Of a stretch of 64,000 nucleotides of DNA, positions 45,127-55,603 are shown in pieces. Origin of the DNA: Anaeramoeba flamelloides (taxonomy: Eukaryota > Metamonada > Anaeramoebidae); contig JANTQA010000047.1 of the NCBI GenBank assembly GCA_027625915.1, positions 9,114,001 to 9,178,000 of the forward strand, written 5' to 3'. Both the position numbers and the translations under genes were made by a program. Below the pieces are notes generated by a model, which worked only from the letters and a program-made list of their open reading frames with translations, was not told the origin of the DNA and searched no databases. Position 1 is the stretch's first letter; the number at the start of each line of letters is the position of its first letter.

Positions 45127-47053
45127 TCAGAGATATAATTCAGAATAATATTTGCAACAAAATACAATTTACTAAATACAACACAATCCAATATACAAAA
45201 CAATACAGTTTTTGTTGTAATTTGAAATATTTCTCTTCATATTTAAACCGAATTTTGTGTGAAATTTCCTTTCGCCAAACACTTTTATTTTATTCTTTTT
45301 ATTTTAAATTTATCAGAAATATTACTTAATCTTTTTAAATAAAAAAATGAAATTTCTATTTTTGTAATGATAACATTATCATTTTCGTTTGAATTAATGT
45401 TTAATTTTAGATAATTTTTTTTTTTTTTTTTGATTCAAATATCCCAATTCATGCTTAAACATCCATTAAATGTACATTGCTATGAGATATGTCGAATCCT
45501 TAATCTATATCTTCTTGTGAAAATAGACAATCTATTTGAATATTTTTCCTTGTGGGTTAATAAATAGTGTATTAAGGATGTTCTTAGATTTTAATATTTT
45601 AGGTACCAAAGTGTTTTTGAAATTGAAACATTTAAAGGATATCTTTAACCAAATACATTAATATTTAAATAAATATGAGACTAGAATATTTCAACTGGAA
45701 AATAGTTCCATATCAATAAAAAAAAGGAATCAAAAAAATTCAAAATTTGAACCAAGAAAAAATAAATAAAAATCATTTATTACTTGATCTAATCAATAAA
45801 AAATTAACTTTTACTAATTCTTTACTTGGTTTTATTTTTAAACTTGTATTTGACAATTTTTTGATTTGGAAAATTTTTAATAAACATATTGTAATCCTAT
45901 TTATAAAGAATGTTTGAAATGAATTCTAATTCTATTTTCTTTTTATTTATCAAATTCTTGGCCGAGTTCAGAAAATATGGATATTTTCAATTATTTATCA
46001 GAAAAATATAATTTTATTGGACGGATTTGTTGAACTTGATAATTAATAAATCTCTGACTAAATTAATAACCAAAATAATTGTAAACCATGAACTTTATTT
46101 TTCGCTCAATTTTTCTTTTATTTTCAGTTGAACTTTTTTTTTTTTTTGCGGTTATTTTTTTGATTCCGAGATTTCATTCATTTATTTTAATTTTTGAAAT
46201 AGTATTCTTTATTTTGGCTTGGTTTGATTAAAATATTTGAAACTAGAATTTTGAAAGTTAGTTTGGAAAAGAAATTTTTGCAAAAATAATAATAAATAAT
46301 AATGGGTAGTGAAAGTTCAAGGTTATAGACTTTTTTGGGTTCAGTACAAATTATGAAGAAAAAGAAAAAAAATCTTTGAAAATAGCATTTGGTCAATTTT
46401 TTTTTTTCTATTCATGTTTTCAACAAATTTATTTGGAATCCTTTTTATGTTTGGTATTCAAAAAGAAAAGATTTATTTGAAATGCACACTTTTTCATATC
46501 TATTTTTTTTATTGGTTTTTTCTTTGATTAATTTAAAGCATTCCCATAAATACATCTCTAGATCGGGAACCATATTTAAAAAAACCAAAAATGTAATCAA
46601 AAAAAAATGTTCATAAAATCGAAAAATAAAAGATTCAACTCTGATTTATATTTATTCTTTTCACAAATAGAACAGTGGAAGGGCATTTTGAATTCAAATT
46701 GTTAATATCTTGAGTCACTCAAAAGATCATTTTTCAATAAGGTTTTCATAAATTAAATTTTCAAAATGAAAAAAAAAAAAAAAATATAAAGTAGTTGGCT
46801 TTTTCGTGTATTTTTTCTTTAAATTATTCAATTAAAATTAAAAAATAAAAATTAAAAGAATGCTGAAAGGTTTTTTAAATAAATAAATAAAAAGTATTGA
46901 TAGAAATAAAAAATAGTAATTAAAACAACCAAAATTATAAATTTAATAATAATAAAAATTATTTGTTTCCATATGTTAAAATAAATCCTAATTTTTACCA
47001 TAAAAGTTTAATTTATTAATTTTGATTATTTTTTCTGATCTTTCTCAAATTAG

Positions 47054-47055
<2 letters not shown>
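45127..47055. other. No gene recognised
   Basis: AT-rich spacer. Short open stretches (for example 46389-46616) are hydrophobic AT-driven readings without domains. Confidence 0.4.

Positions 47056-47096
<41 letters not shown>
47056..47096. repeat. (AT)n microsatellite abutting the ankyrin gene stop
   Basis: About 40 bp of pure AT lying immediately 3' of the minus-strand TAA at 47097-47099, so it is the very start of the 3' UTR. Confidence 0.9.
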
Positions 47097-47099
<3 letters not shown>

Positions 47100-50000
47100 A
47101 TCTTCTTCTTTTTCATCTAAAAGTTGTTTTAATTCCTTATTTTCTTTTTGAATTTTGAATAATGATTTCTCAATATTTTGCCTTTTATTTACTTCCTCTC
47201 TCCATTTTTGTTCAAATTTCTTAATTTTTGTTTTATATTTCAAAAGTTTTTTTTTTAATTGCTTTTTTGACATTTTATCAATGGAAACTTCTTCATCATC
47301 TGATTCAGATTGAGAACTTGTACTTAAGATTATTTTATTTTCAGAATCTAAAGATTTGTTGAATTTTTCTGGATTTTTCCATTGTTCAATTTCTAGTAAA
47401 ACAATTTCATTTTTCCTTTTTTTTGCAATCTCATATGGTGTTTGATCTTTCTATTATTATAAAATATTTATTTGTGTGATTATTAAAATAAAAAAAAAAT
47501 TATAAGGAAAGAATAGAAATCATATAATACACAGAGATAGAATTAGAAAAAACAGTTTATAAAATAGTTGAAAATTTTTTTAATAGGGCTTGAATTGAAA
47601 CTATTTTTTGATATAATTTGAAGAAAGTTTATGTTTTAGAAATGAATTGTCATAATTATAATATTTAATTTAATTATTATTTATTCACATTTCCTAATAT
47701 TTTTCAATAATGTGTTTGAATTTCCAATTCAATAATTTATATAAATCATGTCACTTTTTTTATACCATAAAAGGAAAGTGAGTAAGTATATATATATATA
47801 TATATACGCATGCATGTATATATTATCTTTTTAATATTAAAACCATCTCTAAACAATTGCATTTAAGATCTTGTAAAATAATTGGCTGGAATATCTTACT
47901 TTCTATTTATAAAATGAAATATAGATAAATAATAAAGAAAAAAAATAAGAAACAGGAAGTAAAATAAGAAATTAGAAAAAGATATTTAATTTATTGAGAA
48001 AGAAATTATGAAAAAAAAGATCAAAATATCAAAAAAATTTTGTTAAAATATTGAAACGATATAGCTGAAGATAAAATTTATTTATTGCTGATGTTATAAA
48101 AGGTTTGAGCCATCATAAAAGTTTTTCTCCAAAAAAAATAAAATCGAATAAAAAATTTATAAACAAAGTGTTGTATTTAAAATAATTTGTGAAATTTTTA
48201 TGTGCTTTTTTTTTGGTATATTCATATTTTGCAAGATATCTCTTTTAATTAAAGATAAATTTTCAAAAATAGCGATTATTTTTATCAAATAAAGAATATT
48301 CTAGAAAATCGAGATTATCAATATTATCGTGATAATTTGACAAATCGTGAAAATATAAAATCTCGATAATTGCCTAAAAATCGTGATAAATACCAAAATA
48401 TCGTGATAAAAATTAACGCAATTAAAAAGTAATCGCAATATAATAGTTGATGAATTTTAGGGCTAATTGAGCCATATTTAAAAAGAAAAATTTTGTTTGA
48501 TGTGAAAAAAAAAAGAACCTTGTGAAAAAAGTTATTCTTTGAAAATACAACAAAAAAGATACTTGGTTTAATTAAGAATCAGATCAAAGAGTTTTATTGT
48601 ATTTAGATTTGATTTGATTGACAGATCGATCGATCTTTAACTGCAACAATAGTAAACAATAAAGGTAAATCATTATTTTCTTGATCTATTGTAGAATTTT
48701 AGATTGTTATAAATTGGGTAGAATAAAAAGGAATCGGTTACTATCAACCCTTCACATGTTCTTTAAAGAATGTGTTCCTTTCGGTTAAAAATTTTTCTTT
48801 ATTCTATGAAAGTTGAAAGGAGAATGATACCCTTTCAAAAGCTTTCCTAATAATCTAGCTACATCATCACTAATTATTAAGATTGTTTGGAAACTTGTTT
48901 TCTTCTTTTTCTTTTTCTTCTATTAACTTTATCATTAATCAAAAAAACAACTAGACCCTAGAGGTATTTTTTCATCGATCACTAATCTGAAGTAAAATTC
49001 CACTTTCTTCTATTTGATTATTTACCTTGTTAAGGTAATATCATCATTTTAAAAAAAATCATTTATTTAAAGATTCCAAGTGTATTGTTTGAATGGGTTA
49101 TTTTTCGTTTGAGCATAATATTAGTTTGAGATTTTATATTTTGTAATAAAAAAAAAAAATGAATTGAAATAATTTTTTCCAGAACAAAACCAAACTCATT
49201 CCTTTTATAAAACGATTTATGTCTTTCAAAACCGTTCAAACATTTTAAGACAATTTATGGCTCTGAAAAACACTTTAAGACATTTTTAAATGGGAAAAGA
49301 TGTTGTAAAAGTCTCAAATTTTGTAAAATTCAAGATATTGTTTGTAATAAAGTGATTTCAAAAAATAATTTTTTTATTGCGATTTTTATTTTATCGTGAT
49401 AATGTGGAATATAGCGATTTTATGATTTTTCGTGATAAAGTAGAACTCATCGGATTTCAATAAAAAAGGGGATCTAAAATGTATTTGTTGGGAAGATTGA
49501 TAATAATGTAATGAATTATTCTTTTTGGATAATTTGTTTCTTCTTTTCTTTGATTTTACTTTTCCAATTTAAAAATGTTCCCAATTAAAAACCGTGTTGG
49601 ACTTTTTTTCCCGTTTTACTTTTTTCTCAAATGAGTAAAGGGATTTTAATATCTCAAATATTATCAATAAAAAAGACTAAATATCTTTATTGGCATTAAT
49701 GAATAATAAAAATATATGGAGAATTTTTTACAATTTTTTCTAAATAAAACTTTTAAAATTATGGAACTACTTGAGAATTCCCTCAATTGGTAGGTTTCTC
49801 CAAGTTTTCTGTTTATTCTGTGAAGTTTTCTAGGTTTTTTTGAGGTTTTCTATTTTATTTCGAAAATCTATTGATTTTCGTTAGGTTTTTTTTACTTTTC
49901 GAAATAAACCAAAAATTTATTAAAATTTTCCATCTATTTCAAAAAAGTAAATAAAACCTAGAACACTTCACAAATAAATAGAAAACTCAAAAAAACCTAA

Positions 50001-53000
50001 CGAAAATCTAAGTTTTTAATATAAAACAGAAAACTCAAGAAAATCTAACAGCGGTTTTTCAGAATTCAAAAGAATAGAGAAAAATCTTTGATTTAATTCA
50101 ATTCTTATAAATTATGGTAAACCTAAACGCTATTTTTTTTTAATTCAAGAAATAAACTGAAAATTTCAAAAATTTTATTTTTATTTCTTAAATTAAAAAA
50201 AACCGCCGTTATTTTTTCTGGAGTTTTCTGTTTATTTCGAAAATCTATTGATTTTCGCTAGGTTTTTTTTAATTTTAGAAATAAATCGAAAATATATTCA
50301 AATTTCTTGTTATTTCTCAAATCAAAAAAAACATAAACGTCAAATGAGAGGATTTAAAAATTCCCCTTTTGGGAAATAAAATATCATTAAAAAACAAAAA
50401 GTATAAAATTTTTTATTTCCCAAATTATCGCTTCATTGGAAAGGGACAATGTTAGAGAGGAAGAAAGAAGTCGATTTAAAAGACTTTTTTCCTTCCATAG
50501 TTTCCACTCAATTTTTCAAACCCCTGATTACGTATCTGGTAAATTATTTAAAGATGTATTCTTCATCTCTGAGTATTTTTGAAAGAATTTAAGAGGTTAT
50601 AAATCCATGTGCTTTTAAATTCTTTGACCAAAAGTAACGAAAAAGTATTTTTCCGAAAAGACCTCCAATACAACATCCTTACCAACTAAATTATTAATTT
50701 CACTCTTTATTTTTTGGTAAATCAAATATTGTTCACAAAAATTTTCAAACTATTAATTAATTATTTTCAAAAATTTAGGGCACACCTTTAAAATATTAAT
50801 TACACAGTTTAGGTGTTTCTTTTTTGTTTTTGAAAGAATGATGAAAATTATTTTCCAAAAATCATTTTTTACAATTGTTCATGAATAACCAATTTTTTAA
50901 ACCATTCAATTTCTTCAATATATGTTGCTGAAAAATAAAAAAAAAAGTAATATAATAATTCTATATTGTATTTAAATGATAATTCGATACACTTTGTTAC
51001 AAAAAAATTATATTTTGTATTAAAAAAATTCGTTATCAGTGAATATTTGAAAAAACGAGAAAGATTTATCCAAAGAAAAAAAAACACAGGAGTTAAAATG
51101 ATTTTATGTTGACCCCAAATTTTCTCAGAAAAAAATGAGAGGAAAAAAAAAAGAAAAAAGGTTATTTAGTAAATTAGGGCACATTTGTTTTTGATTTTTT
51201 TTGATTGTAATTATTTTATTTCTTTGTGAAACATGTTATCCATTTATTAATAAAGATATACCCAAAAAAGAGGTGCAAATTTATTTTTAAATATCTTGTT
51301 TAAACTCAATCCTCATAAAAAAATTTAATTATACCAAATTATTAACGATCATTTATTGATTCTTTATAAGAATACAATTTGTCTGATAGTATGAAATTAC
51401 TTAAATAAAAAGATAATATAAATTTCTGATATCGATTTTATAGGATATTTTTTAAGTAAGAAAAATTGGTGATTATTTTTTTCTCTGATTGATCGAAAAA
51501 AATCGTTTTCCTAAAAGAGTTTTAATACCGACAAAACTTCCAATAGAGAGGAAAGCTTATAAATTTCTATTTTATTGTTTAGAAAATCATTTTTGCCCTT
51601 GTCATATTGCCCATTTTTTATTGAAATCAATTGTGCATTGTTTTCTCAAAAAATAGTGCACTTTTTTTTTTTCTCATTTTTTTAGAAATATTTCAAAGAC
51701 ATATTTTGAAATAAATACCATCGTCATTGATTCAATCAATATTAATATTAAACTTAACTTGGTATTATCAATTTACGAATAGAATCACTTTACAAAGAGG
51801 ATTTTTCATGAAACGTAAAAAAAAAATTAATGAACTACTTTTTTGGGAATACCTAATAATTAAAGAAAGTAAGAGATTTTTTATTTCGAAAATTCATATC
51901 AAAACACATAAAAAAAAAAAGATATTTTCAATTTTTGAAAGGGGGTGTGCCCTAAATAGTGAAACATAGTTTATTATTTATAAATCAAAGATTATTCAAC
52001 TAAAAATTTTTATTTCTGTGAAATATTTTTATTCAAATATTGTTGTTTAAAAAAGTGTGACAAAAACGTTTACAAAATTTTCTCATAAACAGAGTTTTGA
52101 AATTTAAATGTGAAAAAATTTCATTCACTTTTCAATTGTTTTCTTTATTCCTTTGATTCTCAAATCAATTTTCATAAATTTAAGATCTCCTAGTATCTAA
52201 CTACTATGCACTATTGTCAAGTTAGTATCAGTAAAATAACTTTGAGTTTTGTATGAAAATTAGTCATTCTAAAAATTACATATATATTAGCAAAATGATC
52301 TTGAAGTAAAATCCCATTTATAATTCAAATACCAGTACTAATGTCGTAGAATCTTTTTTTCACTTTTTGAGATGTTTTATTGACTTTTTGAGTATTTTTT
52401 GAATTTCACACTAATTGGATGTCTTTGTGTCAAACAATTATCAAGGTAAAAAAATTTGTCAATTTGTGGTAAATTTTGTGAAATATTCTGAGAAATTGTA
52501 AACCAAAATTGTCAGCAAAATCCCGAGTTTCAAAATTGTCTCAAAGCAAGGGTATTTTCAGTTTGTTGATACAGAAGGTTTTAAAATGGATTTGATAGCC
52601 ATCCAATAGAGACAGTGAAGGGAAAAAAAAAAAAAAAAAAAATCGATACAGGTAAATTCTCCTTTTAGTAAAAGGGTTGGGTGTGAACTTTGTGTGTTAG
52701 AAACTTTTCTCTCTCAAGAATTTATTAAAGAAGAAATTTAGTAACAAACAACCACTCTAAAAAAGTAAAAAAGTAAAAAATTAAAAAAGAAAAAAAATAA
52801 AAAAAGAAACAAAAAAGAGGAAAAAAAAAAAAAAAAAAAAAAAAAAGAATTACATTTTTTGTCTCAGGATCGGCACCGTTTTCAAGTAGCAACCGAGCTA
52901 CACCCTTTTCAACCTTCTTGTTGATTGCTAAAAAATGAAGAGGGGTTGATTCGTTCCTGTTGACCAAATTAGGATTAGCGCCTGACTGTATTAGTACTTT

Positions 53001-53570
53001 GATCAAGTCAACTTTTGCAAAGTGGCCACATAGGAGATGTAGGGGCGTAACCTTTGCTTCATTTTGCACGTTATAGTCTGCGCCTGCTTCAATTAAAACA
53101 TTAAGAACCTCTGTGGAAGGGTTACAGTTACAAACGAAATGAAGAGCTGTCCACCCCTCGTCGTTAGGCTGTGCAACGTTTGCACCTGACTTTACCAAGA
53201 ATTGGATTGCCTGAGAAGTGTTTTCTGTTAAAAACCTGCACACGAAATGCAATGGCGTCCATTGGGTTTTTGTTTTTGCATTCACATCAGATCCTTTTTC
53301 AACGATCAATTTGATGATTTTCAATGACTGAGAATATTTACAGACCATGTGTAAAGGCGTCCACCCGCTGTCGTTTGCCTTTGTTAAATCGCACCCTTTT
53401 GAGATCAGCAACTCAAGGATCGGGATGGTGGTGTTATATTTACACACAACATGAAGGGGCGTCCATGACTTGTGTGTTTTTGTTAGGAAATCTGGAATAG
53501 AAATAAGTTTTTCGATTTCTTCGTAGGTTCCTTTTTGTAGAATTTTGAATTCGTCTGGCTTTAAAAACAT
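47097..53570 (-). CDS. Ankyrin-repeat protein with C-terminal coiled coil, 5.4-kb intron
   Basis: Two minus-strand exons, 52854-53570 (ATG at 53570) and 47097-47450, splice in phase 0 (AAT|GTAATT ... ATAATAG|AAA) to give 356 residues. Seven ankyrin repeats of 33-36 residues follow a short N-terminus. The signatures are W-T-P-L-H-V-V-C, W-T-P-L-H-M-V-C, W-T-P-L-H-F-V-C, W-T-A-L-H-F-V-C, V-T-P-L-H-L-L-C, S-T-P-L-H-F-L-A and Q-T-P-Y-E-I-A. The seventh is completed only across the splice (G-A-D-P-E-T-K-N | K-D-Q-T-P-Y-E-I-A-K), which strongly supports the join despite the intron length. The second exon goes on through an acidic Ser-rich linker (S-Q-S-E-S-D-D-E-E) into a Lys/Glu/Leu coiled coil ending D-E-K-E-E-D. 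Likely a scaffold or adaptor; partner unknown. A recurring Cys/Val pattern (L-H-x-V-C) gives the repeats a subfamily look. Confidence 0.85.
48255..48440. repeat. Iterated TTATCGTGATAA-like motif (family L), inverted copy
   Basis: At least six versions of ATCGTGATAA or TCTCGATAA with 15-25 bp spacing: TTATCGTGATAA, AAATCGTGAAAA, CTCGATAATT, AATCGTGATAAAT, ATATCGTGATAAA. Orientation is opposite to the clusters at 12830-12960 and 49370-49450. Confidence 0.65.
49370..49450. repeat. Iterated TTATCGTGATAA-like motif (family L), short cluster
   Basis: Contains ATTGCGATT, TTTATCGTGATAATG, TAGCGATTTT and TTTCGTGATAAAG, followed by a TAGAACTCATCG end very like TAGGACTAATCGCG at 12886. Confidence 0.6.
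49775..50345. repeat. Hairpin-module array (family K), locus 4
   Basis: Contains TCTATTGATTTTCGTTAGG units, palindromes around AATTTATTAAAATTTTCC, the TTTCAGAATTCAAAAGAAT module and two A/T-rich palindromes joined by AAAAAACCGCCGTTA. Lies inside the ankyrin gene intron. Confidence 0.75.
50774..51960. mobile_element. TIR-bounded segment containing a family F copy
   Basis: Ends AATTTAGGGCACACCTT (50774) and GGGTGTGCCCTAAATAG (to 51960) are inverted. The interior from 51285 to 51850 is family F copy 3. Next to the left end the minus strand has a TTTTTCAG acceptor followed by a short protein-like reading (T-Y-I-E-E-I-E-W-F-K-K-L-V-I-H-E-Q-L and TAA, ending near 50872). This might be the last piece of an element-encoded gene. 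Confidence 0.45.
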
Positions 53571-53825
53571 TTGTTTGGATCAATAAAAGAATAAAAAATA
53601 AATTCTTATTGTAGGTTAAGGTCGTTAAAACAATTTTACAAGAATGAAATTGTAAAACCAAAATTACCAATTTCAAAGGAAAAGAAAGATGGAAATGTTG
53701 TATTCCTTCTGATTTGAGTTTTCTTTTTAAGAGGAAGCTCAAAAAAGTAAAGTGTTATCTACTCATAAGAGATATTTTTATAAATTTTATTTTTACTGGT
53801 TTTTGCAATTTAAATTGGTTACAAT
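53571..53825 (-). promoter_or_regulatory. 5' flank of the ankyrin gene
   Basis: Only about 255 bp separate the ATG from a foldback element, so promoter and 5' UTR are either very short or lie in the element. No core site assigned. Confidence 0.35.
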
Positions 53826-54389
53826 TTAAGGTTTACAATCCCTGAAATTTGAAAGAAGATTATCTTGCCTTGGGGTTAGTGACTTGTTAATTTGGTTCTT
53901 ATCTGATCGATCTTGGATTTGGTATGAGTTTTAATAGTGGTTCAAAATGGCGATTTTTGACAATTTATTTTTTGTTTTTTCCAAAATCCGAATTGAAGAG
54001 TGTAGGATTAATAGATTGGTAGGTGTTCAAGAATAAATTTTGATTTTTGGGTTGTAGAAGAAAATTTTTAAATAGTTTTTTGTCAATTAACTTAATGAAA
54101 ACAAATTGTTTTTTACAAGCACCAAATAAATCCAAACCTAATTAAAAAGTTCAACCAACAACACACAAAAACCACATTTTATAATAACTTAAGTTCCAGC
54201 CAATTAATCTTATAATCTTCAATTCGGATTTCGGAAAAACAAAAAAATAAATTGTCAAAAATCGCCATTTTGAACCACTTTTAAAACTCATACCAAATCC
54301 AAGATCGATCAGATAAGAACCAAATTAACAAGTCACTAACCCCAAGGCAAGATAATCTTCTTTCAAATTTCAGGGATTGTAAACCTTAA
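53826..54389. mobile_element. Foldback element, family D, copy 2
   Basis: A 564-bp element. Arms of about 210 bp start TTAAGGTTTACAATCCCTGA and are inverted at the right end with very few differences. The centre of about 150 bp is unique. Same family as 20701-21263, but the arms pair better, so it is younger or has been homogenised. Confidence 0.85.
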
Positions 54390-54599
54390 GGTGTTGATCA
54401 TTTTTTCAAGAACAAAATTTCGGTTTTATTTAGGATTCTTAGTTTTCCCCAAAATATATACCTATATATCTAATAAAACAGACACCAAACAAAGAAATAG
54501 AGATCACAAATTACAATTTATTTTTTTACAAGTTAATTGACTAAAAAACGAAATTGAAGTGAAATTGTTTTGTTTATTATTCAATAATCAACACAACAA

Positions 54600-54960
54600 A
54601 TAAATCCCTTTAAACCAAAAGTGATCTACCAAAAATGAAAAATTATCACTTTATTTTAAAGATTCAAACATTATACCATTGTTTAGAAAATAGAGAATTA
54701 ATAAAAATTCCAGTCTAGTTCCTATTCATAAAAGAAATACTTTACCAAACTTTAAAATTTGAAAAAAAAAATGTTAAAAAAATTTTTGTTCCCACTTATA
54801 TTTATATGTCTCATGAAAAATTTCTCAATTCTTTTAGAAAATTAAAATCATGGTCAATAATATTTTTTAATAGTAAATGCATTCACTTTAACAAGAAAAT
54901 ACAATTCCATACTTTTCTGTATGTTAAATTCAAGTTTTCAGACATTTTTTTTATTCTTCA
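54600..54960 (+). repeat. Dispersed repeat with coding traces, copy 2
   Basis: Matches 14776-15135. Reading traces are P-K-M-K-N, C-L-E-N-R-E-L-I-K-I, I-K-E-I-L and F-E-K-K-M-L-K-K-F. A second frame continues as P-T-Y-I-Y-M-S-H-E-K-F-L-N-S-F-R-K-L-K. Frame breaks show it is a relic of an unrecognised element protein. Confidence 0.45.
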
Positions 54961-55603
54961 TTTTGACTTTTTTTTTTAAAAAAAAAAAAAAATAAAAACC
55001 AAAAAATAACAAAAACCAATAATTGAATAAATTATAACAAATAAATCAAAAAAACCTGAAAAAGTTTCCACTTCTTAAAAATAATAAACTTTAAAAAAAA
55101 TTTTCTCTTCAATCACCAAACGTATATTATGAAAAATTAATATTAAAAAATAAAAAAAAAACATAGATTATTAAAAAATTTATTTTACAAAAAAAAAAAA
55201 AAAGATTGGGAAGATGATTTTTACTTGTTTTTCCTTGAAGAATAATAAGAATAAAAAATTCAAATAAAAAAGAATTTGAAAATAATTTTGAAAAATTTTC
55301 AAATAATTTTTCTTTATACAATATTTTTGAGTATATAATAAAAACAAATATTGAAATTATTTTCTATATTACCAAAATTATTCTTTGAAAAATCAGTTTT
55401 ACATTTAAACTTTTATTAATATCTAAATGGTTGAGAATAGATGAAAAGCAAAATATAATGATTGGAAAAAGGATTTATCATCTTTGAAAATTGTTTAAAA
55501 TCCTAATTTGTAAATCATTATTTCTGAATACTATTCCGAACCACAATATTGGTCCCGAAAACATTTGGACATCCTTATATATTAGAAAAAAAAAAAAATT
55601 CAT
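54961..55603. other. No gene recognised; 3' flank of the fusion gene
   Basis: AT-rich spacer with several A runs; it should include the 3' UTR of the minus-strand gene ending at 55604. Confidence 0.4.

Larger units (their letters stand above)
47451..52853 (-). other. 5.4-kb intron of the ankyrin gene
   Basis: Holds two family L motif clusters (48255-48440, 49370-49450), one end of a family H-like element (about 49550-49640), a hairpin-module array (49775-50345) and a TIR-bounded segment with a family F copy (50774-51960). An (AT)n run is at about 47787-47806. The rest is AT-rich without recognisable content. Confidence 0.75.

Noticed and set aside
50869-51087. 72-codon minus-strand frame as an extra exon of the ankyrin gene
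   Set aside because: The ankyrin repeat is already completed by direct joining of 52854 to 47450; this stretch ends in its own stop and lies at the end of a TIR-bounded element.
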